A stretch of 64,000 nucleotides of DNA, taken from the NCBI RefSeq assembly GCF_002216685.1, contig NZ_CP022352.1:806001-870000 (forward strand), given 5' to 3'. Of the stretch, positions 45,156 through 54,201 are shown one piece after another; position 1 is the first letter of the stretch; each line of letters starts with the position of its first letter. The translations under genes were made by a program, and so were the position numbers. A model generated the notes under the pieces. The model made no database searches. It was given only the letters and a program-made list of their open reading frames with translations, and was not told the DNA's origin. This DNA comes from Vibrio tarriae. GTDB lineage: Bacteria; Pseudomonadota; Gammaproteobacteria; Enterobacterales; Vibrionaceae.

Positions 45156-45992
45156 TTATTCCACATCACTTGGCATAATGTAGCCGTATTCCACAATCAA
45201 TTTTTTAGTACGCTCTGACTTTAAAAAGGCAATGAACTCTTTAGTTTGTTCATCGGCTTTATCGGAGTAATACAAAATTAAAAATGGTCGCGATAATTGG
45301 TAAGTGTGCTTAGCTATATTGTCAGAAGTGGGATCCGTTTTCTCAAACTGAATTGCTTTGACGGATTTATCGACTGAACCAATCGAGATAAAGCCAACTG
45401 CTTGTGGGTTATGGTTGATCAAGGTTTTCATCATACTGTTGCTATTGACTACTAAAGCGGTGGGGGCAACATCAGAGACTTCACGATCTTTAACGATTTT
45501 GGTCAGTCCCATCAAGCTTTCAAAACTGTAACGAGTGCCTGATGAAGCTTCACGAGTTACGACTGCGATTTTTTGATCGCTACCGCCCACTTGTTTCCAG
45601 TTTGTGATTTGGCCTTTGTAAATGCCGTATAACTGCTCTCGTGTTAGATTAGTGACTGGATTGGCTTGGTTAACCACAATCGCTAAACCATCAAAAGCCA
45701 GCGTAAAAGTGTGCAGGGTGTTTTGGGCTTCACTTTCCGTGAGATAGCGTGAGGTCATAGCGATATCCGCGACGCCTTTTTTCAAAAGAGAAATCCCAGC
45801 GGTAGAACCCACACCTTGGACTGCGACATAAGTCTCGGGATATTGTTGGTTATATTTTTCAGCCAGTACGTCCATAATTCTGGCCACTGAGGTGGAACCT
45901 GAAATGGTAATTTCACTTGCTTGCACAAAAGGTGTCATCGTTGTGATGGAAAAAAGAAGTGCGCAAACGGCGGCAAGTGCCATCCTGATCAT
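45156..45992 (-). CDS. PstS-like phosphate-binding protein
   Basis: Periplasmic class II binding protein, 278 residues, with a signal peptide ending near residue 25 (FVQASE). It shows the phosphate-site signatures ITISGSTSVARI near residue 28, VADIAMTSRYLTE near residue 74 and VVTREASSGTRYSFESLMG near residue 148, where SSGTR binds the anion. GGGAG precedes the ATG. No pstCAB genes are next to it, so it is an orphan receptor that may serve a transporter elsewhere or act in surface attachment, as some secreted PstS relatives do. Oxyanion specificity is inference. Confidence 0.85.
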   Translation of the reverse strand: MIRMALAAVCALLFSITTMTPFVQASEITISGSTSVARIMDVLAEKYNQQYPETYVAVQGVGSTAGISLLKKGVADIAMTSRYLTESEAQNTLHTFTLAFDGLAIVVNQANPVTNLTREQLYGIYKGQITNWKQVGGSDQKIAVVTREASSGTRYSFESLMGLTKIVKDREVSDVAPTALVVNSNSMMKTLINHNPQAVGFISIGSVDKSVKAIQFEKTDPTSDNIAKHTYQLSRPFLILYYSDKADEQTKEFIAFLKSERTKKLIVEYGYIMPSDVE

Positions 45993-46200
45993 AAATTAGC
46001 TCCCATATTGTCAAAAAAATTTTACGCAGTATGCCTGAAACGTATGACAAAAATGTGAAGGCATCGCTAGGTTGGTGAGTAGATTTGTGAAATTCATTAG
46101 GTTAACGCGAATTGCTTATACATCAAATGATGTTGAGATCATGGAATTGCATCGCTGAGATAGCCATACTGAGCAGACTAAGTCACCGATGGGGTTAAAA

Positions 46201-46554
46201 ATGATTGTCAATCTTCTCCAGAGACAGCTTGAACGCCGTGCAGAATTGCTTTGCATGAGCCGCAACCAGAGCTTACCTGCTGAGCTGGGCAAGTCGAGCT
46301 TTGAGCCTATCGAGCACGGGGTGCAGTTTATTCTGTGCCACTACAAACTCGACTCAACCCGTTGTGACTACGAAAGTTTGGTTGCAAAAATCGTCTGGGA
46401 AGAAGCGTCTAAACAGTGGGCGCTTTACGCCTACGATCAACAAAAAGCGCAGAGTGAAGCTTGGATCCCTTATCCATTTTTAGCGCGTAGTGAAGATTTG
46501 ACGGCAATGATGCGCGAAGTAGAAAAAGACCCTAAAGCTTATTTCTGGGTTTAG
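46201..46554 (+). CDS. DUF3024-like small cytoplasmic protein
   Basis: 117 residues from ATG 46201 (GGGG six bases upstream); ATG 46189 is a second option. The pattern FEPIEHGVQFILCHYKLD followed by KIVWEEASKQWALYAYDQQ resembles DUF3024, a family of unknown function. No membrane segment or catalytic motif. It is convergent with the last gene of the pigment cluster and stops 66 bases from it. Confidence 0.7.
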   Translation: MIVNLLQRQLERRAELLCMSRNQSLPAELGKSSFEPIEHGVQFILCHYKLDSTRCDYESLVAKIVWEEASKQWALYAYDQQKAQSEAWIPYPFLARSEDLTAMMREVEKDPKAYFWV

Positions 46555-46582
46555 TTTCAGTGATATAGCGTGTGGTTGGCGA

Positions 46583-46610
46583 AATAAAAAAGGCATTCCT
46601 GAGAATGCCT
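46583..46610 (-). terminator. rho-independent terminator of the aryl polyene operon
   Basis: On the minus strand, stem AGGCATTC / GAATGCCT with a 4-base loop, then TTTTTTAT, 10 bases after the apeR stop. This marks the end of the long operon; the weak A run on the other side makes it only partly bidirectional. Confidence 0.9.
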
Positions 46611-46620
46611 AGCACAGTGA

Positions 46621-47850
46621 TTAAGCTTGGGCTCGTTTAAAAATGATCGAGGTGTTAATGCCACCAAAAGCAAAGTTGTTGCTCATCAGATACTCGATAT
46701 CCATCTCGCGTCCGCTGCCTGTGATGTAATCGAGATCGCCGCATTCGGGGTCGAGGTTGTTGAGGTTGAGAGTGGGGTTAAACCAACCGCTGTTCATCAT
46801 CTCAATCGCGATCCAAGCTTCAATTGCGCCGCAAGCGCCCAGCGTGTGGCCAAAGTAACTCTTTAGTGAACTGATAGGCACCTTGCCGACGGCATTTTGA
46901 GTGGCGTTGCTTTCGGCAATGTCACCTCTGTCGGTGGCGGTGCCGTGAGCCGACACGTAGCCGATGTGTTTCGGATGCAGATTGGCGTTTTGCAGTGCCA
47001 TCTCCATGCAGATTTGCATCGTTTCCATTTGTGGCTGAGTGACGTGCGCCGCATCGCAATTGCTGGCGAAACCGATAATTTCTGCGTAGATCTTCGCCCC
47101 GCGAGCCACCGCATGTTCATACTCTTCCAGCACCAGTGTTCCCGCGCCTTCGCCAATCACCAGCCCGTCACGATCTTTGTCGTAAGGGCTTGGCGTCGTT
47201 TTCGGTGCATCGCTTTTCAGACTGGTGGCAAAAAGGGTGTCAAAAACGGCGGATTCTGTCGGGCATAACTCTTCTGCTCCACCTGCGACCATGACGGTTT
47301 GGTAACCATGCTTGATGGCCTCATACGCATAGCCAATCGCTTGGCTACCGGACGTGCAGGCGCTACTGGTGGGAATTACTCGGCCACGTAAACCGAAAAA
47401 CAAGCCAACGTTAACGGCGGTGGTGTGCGGCATCATCTGTACATAAGTGGTCGCAGTGATCGCTTTGGTGGTTTTCTCGTTAAGCATCACGCCGAAAGCA
47501 CCGATCGCATCGGTAGAGCCAGTTGATGAACCATAAGCGATGCCTGTTTGGCCGTTGGTTAGCACCTTGTGACCTATTAAACCAGCTTGCTTGAGTGCAT
47601 TTTCCGTGGCGACGGTGGCGAGTTTGGAGACGCGCCCCATGCCACGTACCTGCTTGCGTTTATAGTGCGATGGGAGTTCAAAATCGACCACAGGGGCGGC
47701 GAGTTTGGTGTTGAGCCCTTCATACTGCGCGTAGTTTTCCATGTAGCGCGTAGCATTTTCTAAAGCTTTGAGACGCGGCTCAACGCTGGCCCAATCATGA
47801 CCAAACGCGGTCACACCAGACATGCCAGTTACAACGACTCTGCGGTTCAT
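46621..47850 (-). CDS. apeR: APE ketosynthase ApeR
   Basis: FabF-like 3-oxoacyl-ACP synthase, 409 residues. Catalytic Cys165 is in PTSSACTSGSQAIG, the first His in YVSAHGTATDRGD near residue 300 and the second in YFGHTLGACGAIEAW near residue 338, so the triad is complete. In aryl polyene pathways ApeR is thought to help start or transfer chains beside the ApeO/ApeC pair. It is the last gene of the operon; the ApeQ end overlaps its start by four bases. Name by operon position and family. Confidence 0.88.
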   Translation of the reverse strand: MNRRVVVTGMSGVTAFGHDWASVEPRLKALENATRYMENYAQYEGLNTKLAAPVVDFELPSHYKRKQVRGMGRVSKLATVATENALKQAGLIGHKVLTNGQTGIAYGSSTGSTDAIGAFGVMLNEKTTKAITATTYVQMMPHTTAVNVGLFFGLRGRVIPTSSACTSGSQAIGYAYEAIKHGYQTVMVAGGAEELCPTESAVFDTLFATSLKSDAPKTTPSPYDKDRDGLVIGEGAGTLVLEEYEHAVARGAKIYAEIIGFASNCDAAHVTQPQMETMQICMEMALQNANLHPKHIGYVSAHGTATDRGDIAESNATQNAVGKVPISSLKSYFGHTLGACGAIEAWIAIEMMNSGWFNPTLNLNNLDPECGDLDYITGSGREMDIEYLMSNNFAFGGINTSIIFKRAQA

Positions 47851-48572
47851 ATTAAACCTCCGTTGACCGAAATGACTTGGCGGGTAACATACCCGGCGAT
47901 GTCGGACATCAGATAGCTGACCAAACCTGCAATCTCTTCAGGTTGCCCCATACGGCGCATCGGCACTTGCGGTAATGCATGTTCTTTGACGTGTTCATCG
48001 ACCATACCTGTATCGATTAAGCCGGGCGCAACACAGTTAACGGTGATTTTGCGTTTCGCCAGTTCAAGTGCCAGCGATTTGGTTGCGCCAATCACGCCCG
48101 CTTTTGCCGCCGCATAGTTGGTTTGACCACGGTTGCCCATCAAGCCAGACACCGATGCCAGCGTGACGATGCGTCCACCTTGACGCTTTTGCACCATAGG
48201 CATGACGCATGGGTGCAGCACGTTGTAGAAACTGTCGAGATTGGTGTGGATCACGCCATCCCATTCTGCCTCTGTCATCGCTGGAAACGCAGTATCGCGT
48301 GTGATGCCAGCATTGTTGACCACGCCATAATAAGCGCCGTGAGCGGCGATGTCGGCTTCAATCTGTTCTCGGCATTGGGCGCGATTACTGATATCAAACT
48401 GGATTAAACGGCCTGTGCCACCTTGTGCCTGAATGGCCGCTAAGGTTTCTTCAGCGCCATTTTTGTCTCCCATGTAATGAACGGCGACGGAAAACCCATC
48501 TTTGGCCAATTGAATCGCAATGGCTTTACCAATTCCTTTACTGGCCCCGGTGACTAACACTTGTCGGGTCAT
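47847..48572 (-). CDS. apeQ: APE 3-oxoacyl-ACP reductase ApeQ (FabG-like)
   Basis: NADPH-dependent ketoreductase of the short-chain dehydrogenase family, 241 residues from ATG 48572 with CAGGAG upstream. Cofactor motif VTGASKGIGKAIA near residue 7, NNAGITRD near residue 85, Ser in LASVSGLMGNRG and catalytic Tyr/Lys in TNYAAAKAGV. It reduces the 3-keto group after each condensation on the polyene. The start overlaps the end of apeP in an ATGA arrangement. Confidence 0.92.
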   Translation of the reverse strand: MTRQVLVTGASKGIGKAIAIQLAKDGFSVAVHYMGDKNGAEETLAAIQAQGGTGRLIQFDISNRAQCREQIEADIAAHGAYYGVVNNAGITRDTAFPAMTEAEWDGVIHTNLDSFYNVLHPCVMPMVQKRQGGRIVTLASVSGLMGNRGQTNYAAAKAGVIGATKSLALELAKRKITVNCVAPGLIDTGMVDEHVKEHALPQVPMRRMGQPEEIAGLVSYLMSDIAGYVTRQVISVNGGLI

Positions 48573-49033
48573 TGTTGACTCCTGATTTTCATTTCTTGTA
48601 ATTTTTCTTCGCTTGGTACGTAAACATTCAACTGGCATTGTGCCAGCAATTGGCCAGCCAATTCGATTTGACCGCTAAAGACGGCCATACCACTGTCTTG
48701 CATGATTTGTTCGGCGAAAATATCCAGCGTTTGGCCCTGGAGGAAAAGATCGCAATGGGCTTGATAACGACGGCTGCCGAGTAAGAAACCGATCGGTGGC
48801 TGTTCGCCTTTCTGCAGTGCATGATACCCTGACCAAGCGGCAATCGACTGAGCCATAAATTCAATGCCGACGTAAGCGGGAATGCTGCATGTTTGGCTGT
48901 CAAAAAAGACATTATGCTCACCAATGTCCACCTGACAGTGAATGCGAGTTGGCTGCACGTCTATCGCGCGATCAATCAAAATCATCGGCGCATCGTGTGG
49001 CAGCAGAGTGGCGATGTCAGCAAGGTTATTCAT
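48569..49033 (-). CDS. apeP: APE hot-dog dehydratase ApeP
   Basis: Hot-dog-fold dehydratase, 154 residues from ATG 49033; TTG 49045 is an alternative. The FabA/FabZ-like helix with the catalytic acid is in PAYVGIEFMAQSIAAWSGYH near residue 60. In APE systems ApeP pairs with the smaller dehydratase ApeI to introduce each double bond. It overlaps apeO by 8 bases and apeQ by 4. Confidence 0.87.
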   Translation of the reverse strand: MNNLADIATLLPHDAPMILIDRAIDVQPTRIHCQVDIGEHNVFFDSQTCSIPAYVGIEFMAQSIAAWSGYHALQKGEQPPIGFLLGSRRYQAHCDLFLQGQTLDIFAEQIMQDSGMAVFSGQIELAGQLLAQCQLNVYVPSEEKLQEMKIRSQQ

Positions 49034-50213
49034 GAGTGAGTCCAAAAATTAGCGCAATGTTGTTGCCACCAAAGGCGAATGAGTTGCTTAAAATCGCTTT
49101 CTTCTTAAGCTTGGTAGGCGTTTCCACCAAGCGGATTGCAATATCTTCTGCTTTGTTCGGGCATTCTTGCTGCGGCAAATCCAGATCGTATTTGAGGATG
49201 TGCCAAGCGATAGCTGCTTCTACCGCGCTGGCGGCGCCCAAGGTGTGACCGGTGAGATGCTTGGTTGAGCTGACGGGCACTTTGTCACCAAATACACGAT
49301 AGATGGCTTTACTTTCCATGCTGTCGTTGAGTGGAGTAGCAGTGCCGTGTGCGTTGATATAGCCAATATCCTTGGCAGAAAGATGGGCATCGAGCAGTGC
49401 CTTTTGCATCGCTTCTTCGGCGCCGTTACCTTCAGGATGAGGTGCGGAAATATGATGCGCATCTGAGCTGTCGCCGCAGCCAAGCAGAGCGACATCACTG
49501 GATTCTAAGCTCAGCAACATAAAAGCCGCTGCCTCGCCGATATTAATCCCATCGCGATCAGCACTAAAAGGCTGACAATGCTGGTTTGACAATGCTTCTA
49601 AACCGTTAAAACCGTTGAGGGTTAGACGGCACAGGGTGTCTACACCGCCGACAATCACAGCATCGGCCATACCCGTTTGCAACATGCGTTTGGCCGAGAT
49701 AAACACGCGGCCGCTGGATGAACAAGCGGTCGAGATGGCGTAGCTTGGGCCTGTGAGGGCGAAATAGTCGGCGACAAAATCACTGACGTTGCCGAGCTCT
49801 TGTTTCCGGTAGTGAAAACTGTCAGGAAATGCACCGCTTTCGATCTTCTCTCGATAGGCGATTTCACCGTCGGCAATGCCGGAGGTGCTTGAACCGATGA
49901 CAACCGCGATACGATGACTGCCAAAGCGCTGCTTGGCTTGCTCGACTTGCGCTGCAATTTGCTTTAACGCTGAGAACGCTAGACGGTTGTTGCGTGTGTC
50001 ATAATCCGTCAGTTGCAGCGGCATGTCAGGCAAAGGTTGGGTCACTTTTCCGACGACCGTTGCGGTTTGAGTGTTGAGCAGCGAAGGCTCAACGATCATT
50101 TGTTCGCTGCGGTTTAGCGCTAGGCGTTGATGGATCTGCTCTGGGGTTGAACCTAATGCAGAATGAAAGCCACAGCCATGAATATAAATGGGTTGAAAAG
50201 AGTGCGAATTCAT
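49026..50213 (-). CDS. apeO: APE chain-elongating ketosynthase ApeO
   Basis: FabF-like ketosynthase, 395 residues. Catalytic Cys164 is in ISTACSSSGRVF, with His in YINAHGTATPLNDS near residue 293 and KHLTGHTLGAASAVEAA near residue 328. In characterised APE pathways ApeO forms a heterodimer with the ketosynthase-like ApeC (a chain-length-factor-like partner) to build the polyene; the present cluster encodes ApeC at its far end. It begins 45 bases after the DUF3261 lipoprotein. Confidence 0.9.
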   Translation of the reverse strand: MNSHSFQPIYIHGCGFHSALGSTPEQIHQRLALNRSEQMIVEPSLLNTQTATVVGKVTQPLPDMPLQLTDYDTRNNRLAFSALKQIAAQVEQAKQRFGSHRIAVVIGSSTSGIADGEIAYREKIESGAFPDSFHYRKQELGNVSDFVADYFALTGPSYAISTACSSSGRVFISAKRMLQTGMADAVIVGGVDTLCRLTLNGFNGLEALSNQHCQPFSADRDGINIGEAAAFMLLSLESSDVALLGCGDSSDAHHISAPHPEGNGAEEAMQKALLDAHLSAKDIGYINAHGTATPLNDSMESKAIYRVFGDKVPVSSTKHLTGHTLGAASAVEAAIAWHILKYDLDLPQQECPNKAEDIAIRLVETPTKLKKKAILSNSFAFGGNNIALIFGLTHE

Positions 50214-50258
50214 TTGGCTTATTACAGTTAGGGTTGTGTTATCTGGTAGTTGAGCGTC

Positions 50259-50837
50259 TCAATGGTAATACTGTAGTGATTTTGCACCGAGTAAAAAATG
50301 GACAGTGCCGTCAAAACCGCGGCCATTCTCATACTGAATCCGGAGCGTCTCTTTTCCGTTATTATCAATGATGATGCGCTTATTGGTGTTATCAATAAGT
50401 CGCCACTTTACCTGATTTAGCGGTGCTTCCCAAGCTTGTTGCGGCCAGAGCGTGATCATCAGATTAAAAAGAACCTGCTCCGGCTGTGGTAGGGTATTTT
50501 CTAACCCGCTTAAGACTTGCGTTTCTATCTCGCCATCTTGATAAGTTAGTGAGAGCAGCCGTGTTCCCCACGACGAGAAACCCGCCAACACCACTTTATT
50601 CGCATCGACTTGCAACTGCACAGGAAGCTGCTGGGTCTGCTGGCCTTGTTCTGTCTGCCACGTGGCCGTGATGAGCTGAGTGGCGCTGATATGTTGGCCC
50701 AGTTCATTTGGTGAGGGTAAGGTGACCTTGACCTCTGGCGTTATCTGCACCGTTGAAAGTGGGGCAGACGGTGTCAGAGTGCATCCTTGCAGCACAAAGC
50801 TGACGATGGCCAAAAGCCATAAGCGTGAAAGCGTCAC
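50259..50837 (-). CDS. DUF3261 lipoprotein of the APE cluster
   Basis: 192-residue lipoprotein, starting with GTG that overlaps the apeM stop. Lipobox LQGC is near residue 19. DUF3261 proteins occur regularly in APE loci next to the LolA-like and MMPL proteins and are believed to help place the pigment in the outer membrane. Mostly beta-strand composition, no catalytic motif. Confidence 0.78.
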   Translation of the reverse strand: MTLSRLWLLAIVSFVLQGCTLTPSAPLSTVQITPEVKVTLPSPNELGQHISATQLITATWQTEQGQQTQQLPVQLQVDANKVVLAGFSSWGTRLLSLTYQDGEIETQVLSGLENTLPQPEQVLFNLMITLWPQQAWEAPLNQVKWRLIDNTNKRIIIDNNGKETLRIQYENGRGFDGTVHFLLGAKSLQYYH

Positions 50838-53143
50838 GATGATTTTCCTTTGTTGTCAATCGCCATTGGTGCGAGAAGCCATGCGACAAAAATTCCACTT
50901 AGGACCGTTAGGCCAAAACTGTGAATGGCGTGTGTGGCACTCAGTGCTAGCAGGCCAAACGACAGCAGGGTGGTGATGGCGGAGAGTGTCACCGCGAGCA
51001 AGGTACTGTGCCTTGCTTGTTGCTCGGCAAAAAACAAGGTGTAGTCGATCCCAATGCCAATCACCAACACCAGTGCAAGCAGGTTAAACAGATTGAGTGT
51101 GGATCCAGTGAACACAGATACTGCTAGACCAGCAAGGCAGGCGATGAGACATGGCAAAACGATGCGCACGCTGTGGCGCACTCCGTAGCGCCAACTGAGT
51201 AAGCTGAAGATAACCAGCAGAGCGGCGCCGATTAATTCCATCACTTTGACGCGATACTGGCTAAACAGCTGCGAGATATCTTCTGTTTTGTTGAGATAAA
51301 GGATTTCGGCATCTTGCTCGGCAAACTGTTTGATTGCGCTTGAATTACTGACTTCTTTGAGCAAAATTGCGGCAGAAACCTTTTCGTCGATCAGCCCAAG
51401 ATACATAAAACGCACAGGCTCGGAGACGGGAGATTGCAGATAATCTTGTAAAAAGACCGGATTAAAAGCCGCGTCGAAGCTGGCGACCTGCTTGAGCCCC
51501 AAATTTTGACTCAGTGAGCCGGAAAACCCCTGATAAAGCGCTTTGATTAACTGATAATCCTGTTGCTGCTGGGCGACCGAATGGATCGTTTGTGCAAGGC
51601 TTTGATGAGCAGAAATGAGCCCCTGATGTTGCCAATCGGCCAGCGTGGGTTCCAGTGACTCTAAGCGCTGCAGCAGTTTTTCGTTGTTCTCGGCGAGAAC
51701 AAGTAACATTTGCTGTGAGGCGTGCACGCCAGTGAGCTGTGCAATAACACTCTCTTGGCTCTTGAGCTGTGGCGGCAACGCTTGCAACTGGCGGATATCA
51801 TCGTCGTAACGGATCTGGGTGACGGCGAGTAGGCTGGCTAGGGTAATAGCTGCGGGAAGATAAACAGCGACGCGTTTTTGTTGCCAGCAGGCAAGCCAAG
51901 CCTGCCAAAGAGCAAGGCCCGGCAAAGCGCGTTCTTTTGATGGGCGCGCAGCCAGCCAGGGATACCAAGTGACAACGGTTAAGTAGGCAGCAAGAAGGCC
52001 TGTGGCGGAGAAAAGCGCAAGCTGCTGTAAACCGGGAAAAGGCGCAATCAGTAAGCCCAAATACCCAATTAAACTGGTGATCAAACCTAAGGTGATGGCG
52101 GCAAAAATGTGTTGCAGCCCCGAGATGCTGTGCCACTTTCTGCCAGCGGCTAAGCGGTCGGTGAGGTAGTGAAACGAGTAGTCAATCGAAACGCCAATCA
52201 GGCTGGCACCAAAGACTAAACTGAACAGATGAACTTTGCCAAACAGCCACAAGGTGACACAAAACGCCACCAGTAGCCCGATAGTGATAGACAGCAGGGC
52301 GTGCAGAAGTGGGGTGGCGCTACGAAACACCCAAAGCATCAATAGTACAATGCCTGCAAGCGATGCCATGCCAATGGTGCTGATCTCTTGCTTTGCGCTT
52401 TGAGTGCCAAAATCGGCGTAAAACAGCACCCCGGTATGGTAAAACTCGCTGCCCGTCTGTGCCGCCAGTTGCTGCTGCCACTGTGAAATCTGCGCGACCG
52501 CGCGTTGGGCATCCAAACTGTACGGCGAATCGGCTAATTGTGCGCTGAGCAACACATAGGTGGTGTGATCTTTCTCCAAGGTGAGAAATCCATCGCGTAC
52601 TTTAAACGTGCCCGCGCGCTGTGAGAGCTCATTGAGATAATCACGAAATAGCAGAAAAGGATCGTTAGCGAGTTCAGTGCCAGTCACGCCTGAAAAGGGG
52701 TTATACAACGACTGAAGCACGTATTGCACTTGTTGCTGGGGTTGTTCACTGAGCCTTTGTCGCTGCTGCGCAGTGAGAAACTGAAAGCGATGAGTGAAAT
52801 AGTAGTTGGCCCACTGCTGCTGAGCGTTGGCATCAATCTCGCCAATCACTTGGTGGAAATAGCCGCTTTGTTGCAGCTTTTCCGCCAGTTGGCGACTGGC
52901 TAAAAAAGCAGAGGAGGCGTCTTGGTTAGCCACCACAAACACCACCTGTTTGCCCATCGAATCAGCCATGTGAGAGAAGGCTTGTTCGGCCACGGGATTT
53001 TGTTTGTCTTGTGGCAAAAGCTTGAGAATATCCGTTTCGATCGGGGCGCTTGCGCTTTGATTCCACAGTTTCAGCAGTAGAATGAGCGCGGCGATCACCA
53101 GCGCAAGCCAGCCAAAGGCGAAGAGAGGAGATTTAAAACGCAA
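50834..53143 (-). CDS. apeM: MMPL/RND-type exporter of the APE cluster
   Basis: Inner-membrane RND-superfamily exporter of 769 residues with about 12 helices in two halves, each with a large periplasmic loop. First half helices include GMASLAGIVLLMLWVFRSAT near residue 250; the second half ends with LNLFNLLALVLVIGIGIDYT near residue 690, where the IGIDYTLFF segment is the family motif. It probably moves the finished lipid-linked polyene out of the inner membrane to the LolA-like protein encoded just before it. It overlaps apeL by 11 bases. Confidence 0.88.
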   Translation of the reverse strand: MRFKSPLFAFGWLALVIAALILLLKLWNQSASAPIETDILKLLPQDKQNPVAEQAFSHMADSMGKQVVFVVANQDASSAFLASRQLAEKLQQSGYFHQVIGEIDANAQQQWANYYFTHRFQFLTAQQRQRLSEQPQQQVQYVLQSLYNPFSGVTGTELANDPFLLFRDYLNELSQRAGTFKVRDGFLTLEKDHTTYVLLSAQLADSPYSLDAQRAVAQISQWQQQLAAQTGSEFYHTGVLFYADFGTQSAKQEISTIGMASLAGIVLLMLWVFRSATPLLHALLSITIGLLVAFCVTLWLFGKVHLFSLVFGASLIGVSIDYSFHYLTDRLAAGRKWHSISGLQHIFAAITLGLITSLIGYLGLLIAPFPGLQQLALFSATGLLAAYLTVVTWYPWLAARPSKERALPGLALWQAWLACWQQKRVAVYLPAAITLASLLAVTQIRYDDDIRQLQALPPQLKSQESVIAQLTGVHASQQMLLVLAENNEKLLQRLESLEPTLADWQHQGLISAHQSLAQTIHSVAQQQQDYQLIKALYQGFSGSLSQNLGLKQVASFDAAFNPVFLQDYLQSPVSEPVRFMYLGLIDEKVSAAILLKEVSNSSAIKQFAEQDAEILYLNKTEDISQLFSQYRVKVMELIGAALLVIFSLLSWRYGVRHSVRIVLPCLIACLAGLAVSVFTGSTLNLFNLLALVLVIGIGIDYTLFFAEQQARHSTLLAVTLSAITTLLSFGLLALSATHAIHSFGLTVLSGIFVAWLLAPMAIDNKGKSS

Positions 53144-53753
53144 ACTGTTGCTGCTCCGTGCTGGTCAATTGAGCGGGTTGATGGCTGTGTGCTTGGAAAT
53201 GAATTTCGCTGCGATCGCCACGTTTTTCCAGCAGCTCAATCTGCTCTATCTCATCTTCGCCCTGCAAAACAATACGCTCAAACACCGCATTTAAAGGGGC
53301 GGATTTTGGCGCTAAGGTCAGCGTCCATTTGGCATCATCGGTGCTGAGTGACAGGTCAAACTCGTTTTGTAAGGCGTTGGTATCGCCATGAAATACGGCT
53401 AAAAAAATCCGGCTGAAGTAAAATGCCATCGGATTTTGTGCCGACGTGATCACCTCCGGCGCTTGACCAGCAATACTCTGCCTGAGTTTATCTTGCGTCA
53501 GCACCAAATTGACCGGAAACGGCTCTGTTTGTTGCCACAGCAAACCGTGCTGCTTATCCAACACAAACTGGCCTTGCGAGCTGAGGGGCTGGGCAAACAT
53601 CTGCAAATGGCGAAGCTGGGTAAACTGACCGCGCACCAGAGCATGGCTAGAGAGCTGTTTTTGCAGCGAATCTAGGTTGTCCACCTTGGCAAAGGTGACG
53701 AAAGAGAACAAGCTGAGCAGCAGACAAAGCGGGTTTTTCAAGCGGTTTAGCAT
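53133..53753 (-). CDS. apeL: LolA-like outer-membrane lipid carrier of the APE cluster
   Basis: Periplasmic carrier of the LolA superfamily, 206 residues from ATG 53753 with GGAG upstream; the start overlaps the apeK stop. Signal peptide ends near residue 22 (FVTFAKVD). The LolA-like sheet starts with VRGQFTQLRHLQMFAQPLSS and QGQFVLDKQHGLLWQQTEPF. It likely ferries the pigment across the periplasm. ATG 53777 upstream is inside apeK and not needed. Confidence 0.85.
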   Translation of the reverse strand: MLNRLKNPLCLLLSLFSFVTFAKVDNLDSLQKQLSSHALVRGQFTQLRHLQMFAQPLSSQGQFVLDKQHGLLWQQTEPFPVNLVLTQDKLRQSIAGQAPEVITSAQNPMAFYFSRIFLAVFHGDTNALQNEFDLSLSTDDAKWTLTLAPKSAPLNAVFERIVLQGEDEIEQIELLEKRGDRSEIHFQAHSHQPAQLTSTEQQQFAF

Positions 53754-54193
53754 TGATATTCTCCATGCTGATGCCACTGTGCCACGCGCTCAAGGAGTGC
53801 CGCTGGCGAAGCAAGGCGCATCTCTTTGTCTTCAATCCCCACCGCCACTTGGGTGGTGTGGCCTTTTGTCATGCGTTGACCAGTCTGAGCATCGTAGATT
53901 TCATAGTGGACACGCAGCCGATTTTCCCATTCCGTCAGGCGGGCTTTGACCCGAATCGGATGATTAAATGCAATGGCGCGGACATACTTTACCTGAACAT
54001 CAATCACTGGCCACATAAAGCCCGATTCGGTCATTTTCAGATAGCCGTAATCGATTTTCTCCATCATTACCCGGCGAGCTTCTTCAAAAAAGCGAAAATA
54101 GTTACCGTGATAAATCACGCCCATCGGATCGGCGTCTTGAAAGGTGGTGACCAAAGTCACCTCCGCTTCCAAAGGGTAAAGTATCTCTGTCAT
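53747..54193 (-). CDS. apeK: hot-dog thioesterase ApeK
   Basis: 4-hydroxybenzoyl-CoA-type thioesterase, 148 residues. The catalytic Asp-containing motif FQDADPMGVIYHGNYFRFFE is near residue 20, the core of the YbgC/FadM family. In APE clusters it is thought to release or proof-read acyl groups; the exact substrate is not shown by sequence. It follows the ammonia-lyase stop by eight bases. Confidence 0.85.
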   Translation of the reverse strand: MTEILYPLEAEVTLVTTFQDADPMGVIYHGNYFRFFEEARRVMMEKIDYGYLKMTESGFMWPVIDVQVKYVRAIAFNHPIRVKARLTEWENRLRVHYEIYDAQTGQRMTKGHTTQVAVGIEDKEMRLASPAALLERVAQWHQHGEYQC

Positions 54194-54201
54194 AGAACCT
54201 C